DNA of 64,000 nt from Allokutzneria sp. A3M-2-11 16 (GTDB lineage Bacteria > Actinomycetota > Actinomycetes > Mycobacteriales > Pseudonocardiaceae). Positions 1 to 9,232 of the stretch are shown here, piece by piece (within the stretch, counting starts at the first letter, position 1; each line of letters starts with the position of its first letter). The notes under the pieces were generated by a model. The model made no database searches, was not told where the DNA came from, and saw only the letters and a list, made by a program, of their open reading frames with translations. Position numbers and translations under genes: made by a program. The stretch is taken from assembly GCF_024213555.1 (NCBI RefSeq), contig NZ_JANAVO010000001.1, positions 930,001 through 994,000 on the forward strand, given 5' to 3'.

Positions 1-1
1 C

Positions 2-331
2 CTCGGCGGGATGGGCGTACTGCACTTCGTGAAGCCGGAGCCCTTCGACGCGATCGTGCCGAGCCGGTTGCCCGGCTCGGCACGAACGTGGACCCATCTC
101 TCCGGCGTCGCCGAGCTGGGTTGCGCGGCGGCCGTCGCCGTTCCGCGCACCCGCGGGCTGGGCGGACTGCTCACCGCGGGCCTGTTCGCGGCGGTCTTCC
201 CGGCCAACGTGAAGATGGCCTACGACTACCGGAACAAGCCCGCGAAGCAGCGGCTGATCGCCTACGCCCGTCTGCCCTTCCAGGTTCCCCTGGTGCTGTG
301 GGCGCTGCGGGTGCGCAAACGGGCTCAGTAG
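2..331 (+). CDS. DoxX-like small membrane protein, 5' end outside the window
   Basis: The frame is open back to the window edge, so only the C-terminal part is seen. The fragment begins near the motif LGGMGVLHFVKPEPFDAIVP, has hydrophobic helices around residues 30-60, and ends in a basic tail (RVRKRAQ). The combination of HFxxPEPFD, a P-A-N-V-K-M-A-Y-D-Y-R stretch and LPFQxPLVLWA is typical of the DoxX/MauE-type four-helix membrane proteins of actinobacteria. Substrate and role are unknown. Its last 7 bases overlap the convergent gene ending at 325. An internal ATG at 11 exists but is probably not the true start because the family homology continues upstream of it. Confidence 0.7.
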   Translation, partial: LGGMGVLHFVKPEPFDAIVPSRLPGSARTWTHLSGVAELGCAAAVAVPRTRGLGGLLTAGLFAAVFPANVKMAYDYRNKPAKQRLIAYARLPFQVPLVLWALRVRKRAQ

Positions 332-879
332 TACAGAACGTCCCAGTGCGGCGGGTTCGCCTCACGGGTGTAGATGTTTCCGGCGGCCGAGACGTACTGC
401 TCCACGCCGAAGGTGGGCGTGCGCTTGGTGAAGCTGCGCCGGATGTAGCCCTCGATGCAGTCGTTGCGCCGGAAGTCGACCTTGTAGCCGTTCCAGTGGC
501 TGTACGTGCCGCCGCCGTGGCCGGTCTCGGTGCCACCGGTGAGGTGCAGCGCGCAGCCGCTGGCCCGCTTGAGCACGATCACCTGGTCGATCGTGCCGGA
601 GAAGATCTGGTCGAACGAGGTGCAGTTGGGGTTGTTGCGGTCGGAGCAGTTGCCGCTGGAACCCCAGGTGATGCCCGCCGCGCGCAGCCGCGAGGTGGCG
701 GTGGCGTGGCTGATCTTGGTGCCGCTGCGGCCCGCGACCGGGACTACGTCGCCGAGCCGGACCGCCTCGGGGGTGGTGAGTTCGCTCGCTCCGGCGGGAG
801 CGGTCGCCGACGCCTGCGGAACGAGGGTCAGTGTGGCGCTCGCCGCGAGGACGAACGCGCCTAAGACGCGCCTGGACAT
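325..879 (-). CDS. Secreted protein with peptidase M15/Hedgehog-like zinc-site signature (copy 1)
   Basis: 184 residues beginning with a signal peptide (MSRRVLGAFVLAASATLTLV, cleaved near ASA at 24-26). The mature part contains GNCSDRNNPNC, a TGGTETGHGGGT turn and YSHWNGYKVDF, which fits the S-H-x2-G-x3-D zinc signature of D-Ala-D-Ala peptidases and Hedgehog domains. It ends in PPHWDVLYY, resembling the ExxHW metal/catalytic motif, but here the nearest Glu (REANPPHW) is two residues further away than in that motif. GGAG lies 5 bases before ATG 879. It is a tandem paralogue of the gene at 933-1493. Catalytic activity is inferred, not shown; the protein could be a non-catalytic binding module. 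Confidence 0.8.
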   Translation of the reverse strand: MSRRVLGAFVLAASATLTLVPQASATAPAGASELTTPEAVRLGDVVPVAGRSGTKISHATATSRLRAAGITWGSSGNCSDRNNPNCTSFDQIFSGTIDQVIVLKRASGCALHLTGGTETGHGGGTYSHWNGYKVDFRRNDCIEGYIRRSFTKRTPTFGVEQYVSAAGNIYTREANPPHWDVLYY

Positions 880-932
880 GGTTCTCCTTCAGAAGTGCTC
901 GCAGGGGGGTGGGGAGGGGAGTCAGGCGCGGC

Positions 933-1493
933 TCACCAGTAGAGAACGTCCCAGTGGTTGCTCTCGTTGGTGTAGATGTTGCCGCTGGGCGCCTTGTACT
1001 GCTCGATCCCGAAGGTCGGCGGGACGACCTTGGTGAAGGTGCGCCGGATGTAGCCCTCGACGCAGTCGTTGCGCCGGAAGTCGATCTTGTAGCCGTTCCA
1101 GTGCGAGTAGCCCGCGTGCGAGCCGTGCGCGTCCTCGGTGCCGCCGGTGGCGACGAGCGCGCACCCGCTGGCGTTGCGCAGCGTGATGATCCCGTCGATC
1201 GTCCCGGAGTTGATCTGCTCGAAGGACGTGCAGTTGGGGTTGAGGCGGTCCGAGCAGTTGCCGCTGGACCAGATGCCGATCCCGGCGGCGGTCAGCCGGG
1301 AGACCGCGGTGGCGTGGCTGAGCTTGACGCCGCTGCGATCGACGGCGGGCGGGGTGAACCCGGCGAGGCGCTGGGCCTCGGGCACGCTCGCCTCGGTGCC
1401 CGGAAGGGCGGACGCGAGTGCCGAGGGGCCGGGAAGCAGGGTGGCGGCGACGGCCGCGAGGCCGAACGCGGTGATGACCGAGCGCAGGTTCAT
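933..1493 (-). CDS. Secreted protein with peptidase M15/Hedgehog-like zinc-site signature (copy 2)
   Basis: 186 residues. ATG 1493 was chosen because it opens a signal peptide (MNLRSVITAFGLAAVAATLL) and is preceded by GGAG; the open frame continues upstream to 1688 but that part is not protein-like. It shares most of its sequence with the neighbour at 325-879: a WSSGNCSDRLNPNC block, TGGTEDAHGSHAG, YSHWNGYKIDF and a C-terminal NESNHWDVLYW. Unlike copy 1 it keeps the exact E-x-x-H-W arrangement seen in M15 peptidases, so it is the better candidate for an active enzyme on peptidoglycan or small peptides. The four conserved Cys may form disulfides. Exported protein, 53 bases upstream of its paralogue and probably cotranscribed with it. 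Confidence 0.82.
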   Translation of the reverse strand: MNLRSVITAFGLAAVAATLLPGPSALASALPGTEASVPEAQRLAGFTPPAVDRSGVKLSHATAVSRLTAAGIGIWSSGNCSDRLNPNCTSFEQINSGTIDGIITLRNASGCALVATGGTEDAHGSHAGYSHWNGYKIDFRRNDCVEGYIRRTFTKVVPPTFGIEQYKAPSGNIYTNESNHWDVLYW

Positions 1494-1651
1494 CGACCTG
1501 ACTCCTTCACGTGTTGACGCCCGACCTGCGAGGCAGGGGTGCAGGTGGGCGCTGGCCACCCGATAGGGCGACACGCGGTGGAGAGTCGACAGGGTGGCTA
1601 AAAATCTGGTGAATGCGCGCCAAAATCCGCAGGTAGTCGGGGGTAAGGCGC

Positions 1652-1670
1652 CAAATGCCAATTGCATTTG
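1652..1670. promoter_or_regulatory. Inverted repeat CAAATGC-n5-GCATTTG, operator candidate
   Basis: Perfect 7-base arms around CAATT, in an AT-rich patch of an otherwise GC-rich intergenic region between the divergent genes starting at 1493 (minus) and 1720 (plus). Its size and position suit a dimeric repressor site. No known regulator consensus is recognised. Confidence 0.4.
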
Positions 1671-1719
1671 CTCCGGCGCGGCCTCCACAAGGCGTTGCGC
1701 CGGGGCCTACGATGCCCCG

Positions 1720-2244
1720 GTGCCGCCTCTTGAACACGCCGCGAACGCACTCGGCTGGCACGGCGTGGTCGTCCCAGACGTGTCCGTGCTGGGACAGCAG
1801 GTTTCCGCCGTCGTCCGGATCCGGAGCGACGTGCACGAGTGGCGCGCGCGCAACGGCTGGCCGCCGGAGTCCGACCCCTCGTGGTTCCGCTCCTGGTTCG
1901 AGCCGAGCTTCCACGACCAGGTCCCGGTGCCCGCGGTCGAGCTGCTCGGGGTCCTGGTGTTCGAGTCCTCGGTGGACCGGGCGCTGACCTCCTGCGGCAC
2001 GCTGATGACCCTGGCGCCGTGCGCGGTGGTGCTGCCGTCACCGCAGCCCGAGGACCCGTGGCGGATGATCGAGCTCGACTACTACGGCATCGGCGTGGTC
2101 ACCGCGGACAGCACGGGCGCGACCGCGCTGGTCCCGCCGGAGGACCGCTCCGGGGAGTTCGGCCCGTCGCTGTTCGGCCGCTGGCTGCTGGAAGTCCTCT
2201 ACGAGCGCACGCTGGAGCTGGCGCACCAGCCGTCGTCGCGCTGA
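1720..2244 (+). CDS. Hypothetical protein
   Basis: GTG 1720 gives 174 residues; the frame is open further upstream to an ATG at 1594, but that stretch reads through the intergenic palindrome and is not protein-like. The protein is soluble, acidic and rich in Trp/Phe (RNGWPPESDPSWFRSWFEPS), with no signal peptide or membrane segment. I recognise no family. The ending LFGRWLLEVLYERTLELAHQ looks helical. The last 46 bases overlap the convergent MarR gene at 2199-2720. Confidence 0.6.
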   Translation: MPPLEHAANALGWHGVVVPDVSVLGQQVSAVVRIRSDVHEWRARNGWPPESDPSWFRSWFEPSFHDQVPVPAVELLGVLVFESSVDRALTSCGTLMTLAPCAVVLPSPQPEDPWRMIELDYYGIGVVTADSTGATALVPPEDRSGEFGPSLFGRWLLEVLYERTLELAHQPSSR

Positions 2245-2720
2245 CGCCCCAGGTCCTCCAGCCTCGTCCCCAGCCGCCCCAGCAGGGCGCGCAGGGTGAT
2301 CAGCTCCTCCTCGGCCAGGCACGACCGCATCTCGGCGTCGGCCTCGGCGACCTCCTGGCGCAGCGTGGTCAGCAGCGCGCGGCCCCCGCGGGTCAGCGAC
2401 AGCCGCACGCACCGCCGGTTGTGCTCCGGCACGATCCGCTCGACCAGCCCGGACGCGACCAGCTTGTTGATCTGCCTGGTCAGCGTCGGCGCCTCGATCT
2501 CCAGCCGGGCGGCCAGCTCGGAGTTGCCCCGGGTGCCCGCGGCCAGCTCCTGGAGCGCGAGGAACCCGGCGAAGGTCAGCCCGCGCGCGGCGAGCAGCCG
2601 GTCGAGGTGGCAGCGGATGGCCCTGGCGACGACCGTCAGCTCCCTGCCGACGCAGGACCACGCGCCGTTCTCCGGGTCGAGCAGGACAGCGGGCTCGCGG
2701 CTGGCGGGAGAGGCGGGCAC
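2199..2720 (-). CDS. MarR family transcriptional regulator
   Basis: 173 residues with a central winged helix: AGFLALQELAAGTRGNSELAARL, then LEIEAPTLTRQINKLVASGLVERIV as the recognition helix region, and the wing NRRCVRLSLTRGGRALL. N- and C-terminal helices form the usual dimer interface. MarR proteins bind short palindromes and are released by small ligands; the ligand here is unknown. It ends 46 bases inside the convergent hypothetical gene and starts 9 bases beyond the end of adnB, reading in the same direction, so it probably shares the adnAB transcript. Confidence in the family is high, in the target low. Confidence 0.85.
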   Translation of the reverse strand: MPASPASREPAVLLDPENGAWSCVGRELTVVARAIRCHLDRLLAARGLTFAGFLALQELAAGTRGNSELAARLEIEAPTLTRQINKLVASGLVERIVPEHNRRCVRLSLTRGGRALLTTLRQEVAEADAEMRSCLAEEELITLRALLGRLGTRLEDLGRQRDDGWCASSSVRS

Positions 2721-2729
2721 GCCGCCAGG

Positions 2730-5700
2730 TTAGCCGGGTCGCGGGACCGAGCGGAGCAGGCCGCGCAGGCCTTCAGCATCGAGCAGATCGGACGGGCGCA
2801 GCGTGTGGTCGTGCCGCACGTAGTGGAACGCGGCGCGCACCCGCTCCAGCGGCACCTCGCGCAGGCTCGCCCAGGCCAGCCGGTACGCGGCCAGCTGCAC
2901 GGTGACCGCGGGCAGGTGCGCGGCGTCGGGCACCGCGCCGGTCTTCCAGTCCACCACCGTCCAGCCGCCGTCCGGATCGGCGAAGACCGCGTCCATCCGG
3001 CCGCGCACCGCGATGCCGTCGACCTCGGTCTCGAACGGCACCTCGACCTCCTCCGGCGTGCGGTCGGCCCACTCGCTGGCCAGGAACGCGCGTTGCAGGT
3101 TCTCCAGGTCCGCGTCGGGCACGGCGGTCTCGTCCGCGGCTCCCGGCAGCTCGTCCAGGTCCAGCAGCCTGGTGGCGCCGAAGCGCCGCTCCAGCCACGC
3201 GTGGAAGGCGGTGCCCCGGCGCGCGGTGGGGTTGGGCGGGAACGGCAGCGGACGGCGCAGCCGCCGGGCGAGCGCTTCCGGATCGGCGGCCAGCTCGACC
3301 AGCTGGCTCACCGACAGCTGTGACGGCAGCTGCACCTGTTCCCGCCTGCTCGCCGCCGCGGCTCGCTCGGCGAGCAGGACCTCCACGTCGCGCGCCCAGC
3401 CCTCGGGGTCCTCCTCGCCGGCCTCCGGTGCCTCTCTGAGCGCCGCGCGCACCAGGTCCGCGCCCTTCTGCACCGCGGATCGCCTGCGGGCCAACGGGTC
3501 GTGCGGCCACTTCGCGCTCTTCGTGGCCTGGGCCAACGGGTTGCCCGCGTCCACGACGGGCTCCGGCGCCCAGTGCTGAACGGAGCCGATCTCCGGCGAC
3601 TCGAACATCGCTTCGTGGATCTCGGTCAGGAACTTTGAGGGCCCACGCGGTTTCTCCCCCGTCTCGCCCCACCAGTGCCCGGACACCAGCAGCGCGTGCT
3701 CGGCGCGCGTCAACGCGACGTAGAGCAGCCGCCGCTCCTCGATCAGCCTGCGCTCCTCGAAGTCCTCCTCGTGCACCTTCAGCGCGGTCTCGATCTCCTT
3801 GCGGTTGGCGCAGCTCTCCAGCGACAGCGTCGGCAGGTCCTGCGAGTCACCCCGCAGCTCCGCGGGCAGCTGTTGCGGAGTGCGCAGCCAGCTGGACGAC
3901 TTCTTCTTGCCGGGGAACACATCCCGCACCAGGTGCGGCATCGCGACGATCTCCCACTCCAGCCCCTTGGCGGAGTGCACGGTCAGGATCTGCACGCGGT
4001 CCTCGGCGACCTCGACCTCCCCCGGCTCCAGGCCGTCCTCGGCCCGCTCCGCCGCGCTGAGGAAGTCCAGCAAGGACGGCAGCGTCGCCGAAGGGCTCGC
4101 GGAGGCGAAATCCGCGACCACATCGGCGAAAGCGTCCAACTGGGCCCGGCCGATCTTGTTGGGCCGCGCCAGGGTTTCGATGTCCAGCAACAGGTTCCGC
4201 TCGACATCGGCGACCAGTTCCGGCAGCGGCTGGTCCATCCTGCGGCGCAGTGCGGCCAACTCGCGCCCCAGTTTGCGGACCCGCTTGAAGCCCTCCGGGG
4301 AGTACGCCTCCGCGTCACCGGGGTCGTCCACCGCGTCCACCAGCCCGGCCAGCTCGGCGTGCTCACCGGGCAGCGCGTCGGCGATGGCGTCGGTCCCGGT
4401 CGGCTTCGCGTCGGCGCCACCGGCGAGGAACTTCGCCCGGTCCCACAACGCGGCGATATCGGAAACGCCCATGCGCCAACGAGATCCGGTCAGCAGCCGC
4501 ATCGCCGCCGTGCCCGCGAGCGGGTCGACCAGCACCCGCAGCGCGCTGACCAGGTCGCGCACCTCCGGCTCGTCCAGCAACCCGCCGAGCCCGACGACCT
4601 CGACCGGCAGCCCGCGATCGCGCAGGGCCGTGGCCATCTCGGCCATGTCGGACCTCCGCCGCACGAGGACCGCGGCGGTCGGCGACTCCCCCGTCGCGTC
4701 CACTCTGGACTCCCAGTAGGCGGCGATCGTGTCGGCCACCCAGTCCAGCTCCTGCTCAACGTCGGGCAGCAGTGCCACCCGCACATCTCCCGGGCCCGCG
4801 TTGTCCTTGGCGCGCAAAGCTTCCACGTCCAGCCCGGCGGAGCGCAGCGGCTCCGACACCGCGTTGGCCAACGCGAGGACCTCGGGCGGGTTGCGGAAGC
4901 TGGTGAGCAGGCCGTACCGCCGCGCGGGCTCCAGCCGATCCTCGCCGTAGCGCGGGAAGTCGGTGGCGAAGCGCGGGAGGTTGGCCGCGCTCGCGCCACG
5001 CCAGCCGTAGATCGCCTGCGCCGGATCACCCACCGCCGTAACGGGAACCGGGGTTCGATGTCCCCCGCCGAACAGCGAGCGCAGCAACACGCGCTGGGCG
5101 TGACCGGTGTCCTGGTACTCGTCGAGCAGCACCGCGCCGTAGCGCTCGCGCTCGCCCGTCACGACCTCCGGGTGCTCCTCCGCGAGACGAGCTGCCATTG
5201 CCATCTGGTCGGCGAAGTCCATCGACGCCTCTCGCCGCTTCCGCGCGGCGTACTCTTCGACGAGTGGCAGAAGCGCGATCCGAAGTCTTTGTGCGGCAAG
5301 GACTTTCTGCATGTCCTGGCTCAGCTCGTCGCGCTGCCGCGGCCCCTTCGGCGCGCTCTCCACGTAGCGGCAGAAGTCCTCGGCGTGCTTGCGCAGGCGC
5401 TCCGGGCTGACCAGGTGCTCACCGAGTTCACCCGCGAGTGCGAGCAGGTATCCGGTCACGGTGGAGGGCACCTTGTCGGTGTTGATGTCCTCGGTCCACG
5501 ACGAGACAACGCGATGCGCGAGCTGCCATGAAGCCGTCTCGCGCAGTAGCCGCGCTCCGGGCTCGACGGGCAGGCGCAGCCCGTGTTCACCGACGAGCCG
5601 ACCCGCATAGGCGTGATAGGTCAACACCGTCGGCTCACCGGTCAGCACCGCGTTCGCGCGGTCACCGCTGGGGTCGAGCTCATCCAGCAGCCCCGAACCC

Positions 5701-5966
5701 GCGAGGCGCCGCAACCGCAACCGGACGCGGTCGGCCAGCTGCCGCGCCGCCTTGCGGGTGAACGTCAAGCCGAGCACGCGATCCGGTGTGACGAGGCCGT
5801 TGGCGACGAGCCAGACCACGCGCGCGGCCATCGTCTCCGTCTTGCCAGCACCCGCGCCCGCGATCACCAAAGCGGGTTCGGTGGTAGCCGCGATCACCTC
5901 GGCCTGTTCGGGTGTCGGGGGGTGCAGGCCGAGGGCGTCCGCGATGCGAGCCGGGCTGGCGGTCAC
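2730..5966 (-). CDS. adnB: AdnB, helicase-nuclease subunit of the AdnAB end-resection motor
   Basis: 1078 residues. It starts at GTG 5966, which overlaps the adnA stop (GTGA). The UvrD-like superfamily 1 motor has Walker A AGAGAGKT at about residues 36-43, a DEYQDT-type Walker B, and a C-terminal helicase half with LTVHSAKGLEWE and VALTRAEHALLVSG. A RecB-type PD-(D/E)XK nuclease follows near 985-1010 (GRMDAV...VVDWKTG). In mycobacteria AdnB (Rv3201c) and AdnA form a heterodimer that unwinds and resects double-strand breaks. The adjacent adnA gene and translational coupling support the same complex here. Cytoplasmic, DNA repair. Confidence 0.93.
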   Translation of the reverse strand: MTASPARIADALGLHPPTPEQAEVIAATTEPALVIAGAGAGKTETMAARVVWLVANGLVTPDRVLGLTFTRKAARQLADRVRLRLRRLAGSGLLDELDPSGDRANAVLTGEPTVLTYHAYAGRLVGEHGLRLPVEPGARLLRETASWQLAHRVVSSWTEDINTDKVPSTVTGYLLALAGELGEHLVSPERLRKHAEDFCRYVESAPKGPRQRDELSQDMQKVLAAQRLRIALLPLVEEYAARKRREASMDFADQMAMAARLAEEHPEVVTGERERYGAVLLDEYQDTGHAQRVLLRSLFGGGHRTPVPVTAVGDPAQAIYGWRGASAANLPRFATDFPRYGEDRLEPARRYGLLTSFRNPPEVLALANAVSEPLRSAGLDVEALRAKDNAGPGDVRVALLPDVEQELDWVADTIAAYWESRVDATGESPTAAVLVRRRSDMAEMATALRDRGLPVEVVGLGGLLDEPEVRDLVSALRVLVDPLAGTAAMRLLTGSRWRMGVSDIAALWDRAKFLAGGADAKPTGTDAIADALPGEHAELAGLVDAVDDPGDAEAYSPEGFKRVRKLGRELAALRRRMDQPLPELVADVERNLLLDIETLARPNKIGRAQLDAFADVVADFASASPSATLPSLLDFLSAAERAEDGLEPGEVEVAEDRVQILTVHSAKGLEWEIVAMPHLVRDVFPGKKKSSSWLRTPQQLPAELRGDSQDLPTLSLESCANRKEIETALKVHEEDFEERRLIEERRLLYVALTRAEHALLVSGHWWGETGEKPRGPSKFLTEIHEAMFESPEIGSVQHWAPEPVVDAGNPLAQATKSAKWPHDPLARRRSAVQKGADLVRAALREAPEAGEEDPEGWARDVEVLLAERAAAASRREQVQLPSQLSVSQLVELAADPEALARRLRRPLPFPPNPTARRGTAFHAWLERRFGATRLLDLDELPGAADETAVPDADLENLQRAFLASEWADRTPEEVEVPFETEVDGIAVRGRMDAVFADPDGGWTVVDWKTGAVPDAAHLPAVTVQLAAYRLAWASLREVPLERVRAAFHYVRHDHTLRPSDLLDAEGLRGLLRSVPRPG

Positions 5967-8900
5967 TCCGGGACCTGTCGACCCGAAGGCTGAATAGGGC
6001 AACAAGTCCTTGCGGGACAACGAGAACAGTCCGCGTTCTCGGTTGCCGTGTACTCGGGGCCGACGCAGGAGGCCGCCGCCGCGTGCACCACGTCCGTCCA
6101 CGCTTTGACGGCCTGCTCGTCCAACGGCGGCTGCACTCGCTCAGCGGCGCCGGTCTTCTTGTCCTCTTTGGACACGAACAACAAGCGCGCTCCGCCGGGC
6201 TCCGTGCCGAGCCCGAGCTTGGTGAACGCGCCGAGAGCCACCGCGAGCTGGTAGACCGCGAGCTGCGGGTGCTCCTCCGCATCGGCCTTGCTGACCGGAT
6301 TGCGCCCGGTCTTGACGTCCACCACGACCGCGCGGCCGTCCTTGTCCATGTCGAGCCGGTCGACCCGGCCGCGCACCTTCAACCACGGGCCACCGGCTTT
6401 CGGTTCCAGCGTCACCGAAAGCTCGTTCTCCACCGCGACCTGTGTCAGCTCCGCACGGCTGTTGGACAGCCACGTCATGAAGGCGGTCAGCATTGCCTCG
6501 ACGCGCGTTCGCTCTTTGCGCGAGAACCACGGGGCTCCGGCGTCCACCGTCGCCCACGCCTGGTCGAGCGTCTTGCGCAGCGTGTCGTTGTCCGCCCCTT
6601 CGGCCGCCGCCTGCACCAGGGCGTGCACCAGCGAACCCGTGATCGACGCCAGCTCCGCGGAGTCCTGCCCACCGTGGCGCTCCACCATCCACCGCATCGG
6701 GCAGCGCGTCAGGATGTCCACAGTAGATGGTGAAACCGATACGGTGTCCTCTTCTGTCCACAGTGGAGCGTCGGTCGAGGTCTCCGGCAGGCCGTACCAG
6801 TTGTCCGGATGCGCACCGGGAACCCCGGCCTCCGCCAACTTCGCCAGCTGCGCGGCGGCGCGGGATCGCTTGTCCGGCTCGGAATCCGGGTCGCAGACCA
6901 CCGAACGAAGCTCACCGACGAGCTCGGCGAGCACCAGTCCGCGCTCCGGCTTCGCGATCGGCCTCGGCGCCTCCTCTGTGCCGAACTGGTCGAAGCCGTC
7001 CAGCTCGTCGAGGAACCGCGACGGTTGCTCGTCCTCCCCGCGTACGGCGCTGACCAGGAGCTTGTTCCTGGCCCGGCTCGCCGCGACGAGCAGCAGCCTG
7101 CGCTCCTCGGCCAGGATCGGCGCGGTCGCGGAGAGCTTGTCCGAGGGCTCCAGCCCGGCGAGCTGGTCGATGAGCTTTTCCACGCCCAGCAACGATCCGC
7201 GCAGCCGGAGATCCGGCCAGGCACCTTCCTGCACACCGGGCACCGCGACGACCGTCCACTCGCGACCGACAGCTGCGTGCGCGGTGAGCACCGACACCGA
7301 CTCGCCCTGTGGCGCGGTGGCGGCCAGCGTGTCTCCCGCGATCTGTTGTGCCGTAAGGTAATCCGCGAACCCAGCGACGTCCTGTCCCGGAAGCCGGTCG
7401 GTGTAACGAGCCGCCGCGTCGAAGAGCGCGACGATCGCGTCGAGATCGCGATCCGCCTGCGCCCCTGTGGGTCCCGGGCGCGCGGCCTGCCGGGTCCACC
7501 GGATCTCCAGGCCGCTGGCCTGCCACACCTGCCACAGGACCTGCTCGACGCTGGCGTGCTTCGCGATCGCCTCCCTGGCGATCTGCATCAGCCCGGAAAC
7601 CCTGCGCGCGGGCGCTGCGGCCAAATCCTCAAGCGCAGCAAGCTGATCCGGCTCTTGCAAGACGTCGACGAGCAGATCGCCGCTCGCGCGGTCACTGCCC
7701 GCGGCAAGCTCAAGCCGCCGAAGCCCGCGCCGCAATCGCCGCAGTGCCAACGGGTCCGCGCCACCGAGCGGGCTCGACAGCAAGGCCGCGGCGACCTCCG
7801 GGTTCAACTCCTCGGGCCGCGCGGCGCACCGTAGCAACGTCAGTAAGGGCCACACCGCGCTCTGTTGCGGCAAAGGCAACTCGTCCAGGTCGACGTTCAC
7901 CGGAACACCCGCCGCGAGCAGCGCTCTCCGCAGCACCGGCATCACTCGGCCTGTCGACCGCGCCACCACTGCCATCTCCGACCACGGCACCTCGTCGATG
8001 AGGTGCGCGCGCCGCAACTGATCCGCCACCCACGACGCCTCTTGCGCCCCCGAGGCGAACAAGCGCACCGCGACCTCGCCCGGCACCTCATCCTCGGGAC
8101 CGGTCAAAGTCCTTGGTGGGCCAGGCAAACGAGCCATCAACCGACGAACGGCCTCACGCACTGCCGGGCGCATCCGGTGGTCTGTCGAGAGCGTGACAGT
8201 TCGCCCGGCGGCATCCCGCAACAGCTGCGGATCGGCTCCGCGGAAGGAGAACACCGCCTGGTCCGGATCACCGGCGAGCACGAACTCCCCCGCCGAGTCA
8301 CCGATCACGCGGATCAGCTCGAACTGTTGCGGGTCAAGGTGTTGCGCGTCGTCGACCAGCAACAGCCGCACCCGGGCGCGCTCGCGCTCCAGCAGCTCCG
8401 GCTCCAGGTGGAAGACCCCAAGCGCCGAGCCCACCAGCTCGGCGGCGTCCAGCGCGGGTGCGGTGGCCTGCGGCGACTCGGACCCCACCGATCCGCGCAG
8501 CAGCTGCACCTGCTCGTACTGGGCGCCGAACGTGCCCGCGGCGACCCACTCCGACCGCCCGTGCTCCCTGCCCAGTTCGACCAGGTCCTCCGGCCCCAGC
8601 CCGCGTTCTGCCGCTCGCAGCAGCAGATCCCGCAGCTCGGCGGCGAAACCGGGTACCGCGATGGCGGGCCGCAACCGCTCCGGCCAGTAGTCCGCGTCGT
8701 CCTCGATGTCACCGGCGAGCAGTTCGCGCACCACCACGTCCTGCTCCGGCCCGGACAGCAGGCGCGGCGGCGGCAGCTCGAAGGTCGTCGCGTGCAACCG
8801 AAGCACCGCGAACGCGTAGGAATGCACCGTGCGCACAAGCGGCTCACGAATCGTGCGCAGCGGACTGCCAACCCGCGCTTCGCTGATCAGCGAGGTGATG

Positions 8901-9202
8901 TGCGCCCGCATCGCCGTGGCCGCCCTGCGGTTCGTGCACAGGACCAGCACGTTCTCCGGATCGAGCCCGCGGTTGAGGATGCGGTCGGCGGCCACCTCGG
9001 CCAGCAGCGTGGTCTTCCCGGTGCCCGGACCGCCGAGCACCCGCACCGGCCCGCCCGGGTTGTCGAGCACGCGTCGGCCCGCGACGTCCCACTCGGGACG
9101 ACGCCGGATCCGGTCCGACCCCCGTACCAGGGTCGGCGCGTGAACTGCGGGCACGCCTCCGATGCAATCACGCTGCCCCGACGACGCCCAGCACGGGGGC
9201 AC
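5963..9202 (-). CDS. adnA: AdnA, helicase-nuclease subunit of the AdnAB end-resection motor
   Basis: About 1079 residues from GTG 9202; a GTG at 9154 is an alternative, with GGAGG only one base upstream of it, so the start is uncertain by 16 residues. The N-terminal UvrD-like motor has Walker A GGPGTGKT (about 57-64) and LLLVDDAQHLD. The C-terminal RecB-like nuclease has GRVDRLD and VVVDVKTG, followed by a terminal Cys cluster (CSRCPARTCC) that resembles the Fe-S staple of AddB/AdnA nucleases. Homologue of Rv3202c. Together with AdnB it replaces RecBCD/AddAB in actinobacteria. Stop and adnB start overlap by 4 bases. Confidence 0.93.
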   Translation of the reverse strand: MPPCWASSGQRDCIGGVPAVHAPTLVRGSDRIRRRPEWDVAGRRVLDNPGGPVRVLGGPGTGKTTLLAEVAADRILNRGLDPENVLVLCTNRRAATAMRAHITSLISEARVGSPLRTIREPLVRTVHSYAFAVLRLHATTFELPPPRLLSGPEQDVVVRELLAGDIEDDADYWPERLRPAIAVPGFAAELRDLLLRAAERGLGPEDLVELGREHGRSEWVAAGTFGAQYEQVQLLRGSVGSESPQATAPALDAAELVGSALGVFHLEPELLERERARVRLLLVDDAQHLDPQQFELIRVIGDSAGEFVLAGDPDQAVFSFRGADPQLLRDAAGRTVTLSTDHRMRPAVREAVRRLMARLPGPPRTLTGPEDEVPGEVAVRLFASGAQEASWVADQLRRAHLIDEVPWSEMAVVARSTGRVMPVLRRALLAAGVPVNVDLDELPLPQQSAVWPLLTLLRCAARPEELNPEVAAALLSSPLGGADPLALRRLRRGLRRLELAAGSDRASGDLLVDVLQEPDQLAALEDLAAAPARRVSGLMQIAREAIAKHASVEQVLWQVWQASGLEIRWTRQAARPGPTGAQADRDLDAIVALFDAAARYTDRLPGQDVAGFADYLTAQQIAGDTLAATAPQGESVSVLTAHAAVGREWTVVAVPGVQEGAWPDLRLRGSLLGVEKLIDQLAGLEPSDKLSATAPILAEERRLLLVAASRARNKLLVSAVRGEDEQPSRFLDELDGFDQFGTEEAPRPIAKPERGLVLAELVGELRSVVCDPDSEPDKRSRAAAQLAKLAEAGVPGAHPDNWYGLPETSTDAPLWTEEDTVSVSPSTVDILTRCPMRWMVERHGGQDSAELASITGSLVHALVQAAAEGADNDTLRKTLDQAWATVDAGAPWFSRKERTRVEAMLTAFMTWLSNSRAELTQVAVENELSVTLEPKAGGPWLKVRGRVDRLDMDKDGRAVVVDVKTGRNPVSKADAEEHPQLAVYQLAVALGAFTKLGLGTEPGGARLLFVSKEDKKTGAAERVQPPLDEQAVKAWTDVVHAAAASCVGPEYTATENADCSRCPARTCCPIQPSGRQVPE

Positions 9203-9232
9203 CCGTGTCGCGGCTTTTCCCGCCCGCGAGGG

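Noticed and set aside
1839-3323. Long open frame of 494 codons opposite the MarR and adnB genes
   Set aside because: Low-complexity Arg/Gly/Ala/Pro-rich translation without recognisable domains, an antisense shadow of high-GC coding sequence.
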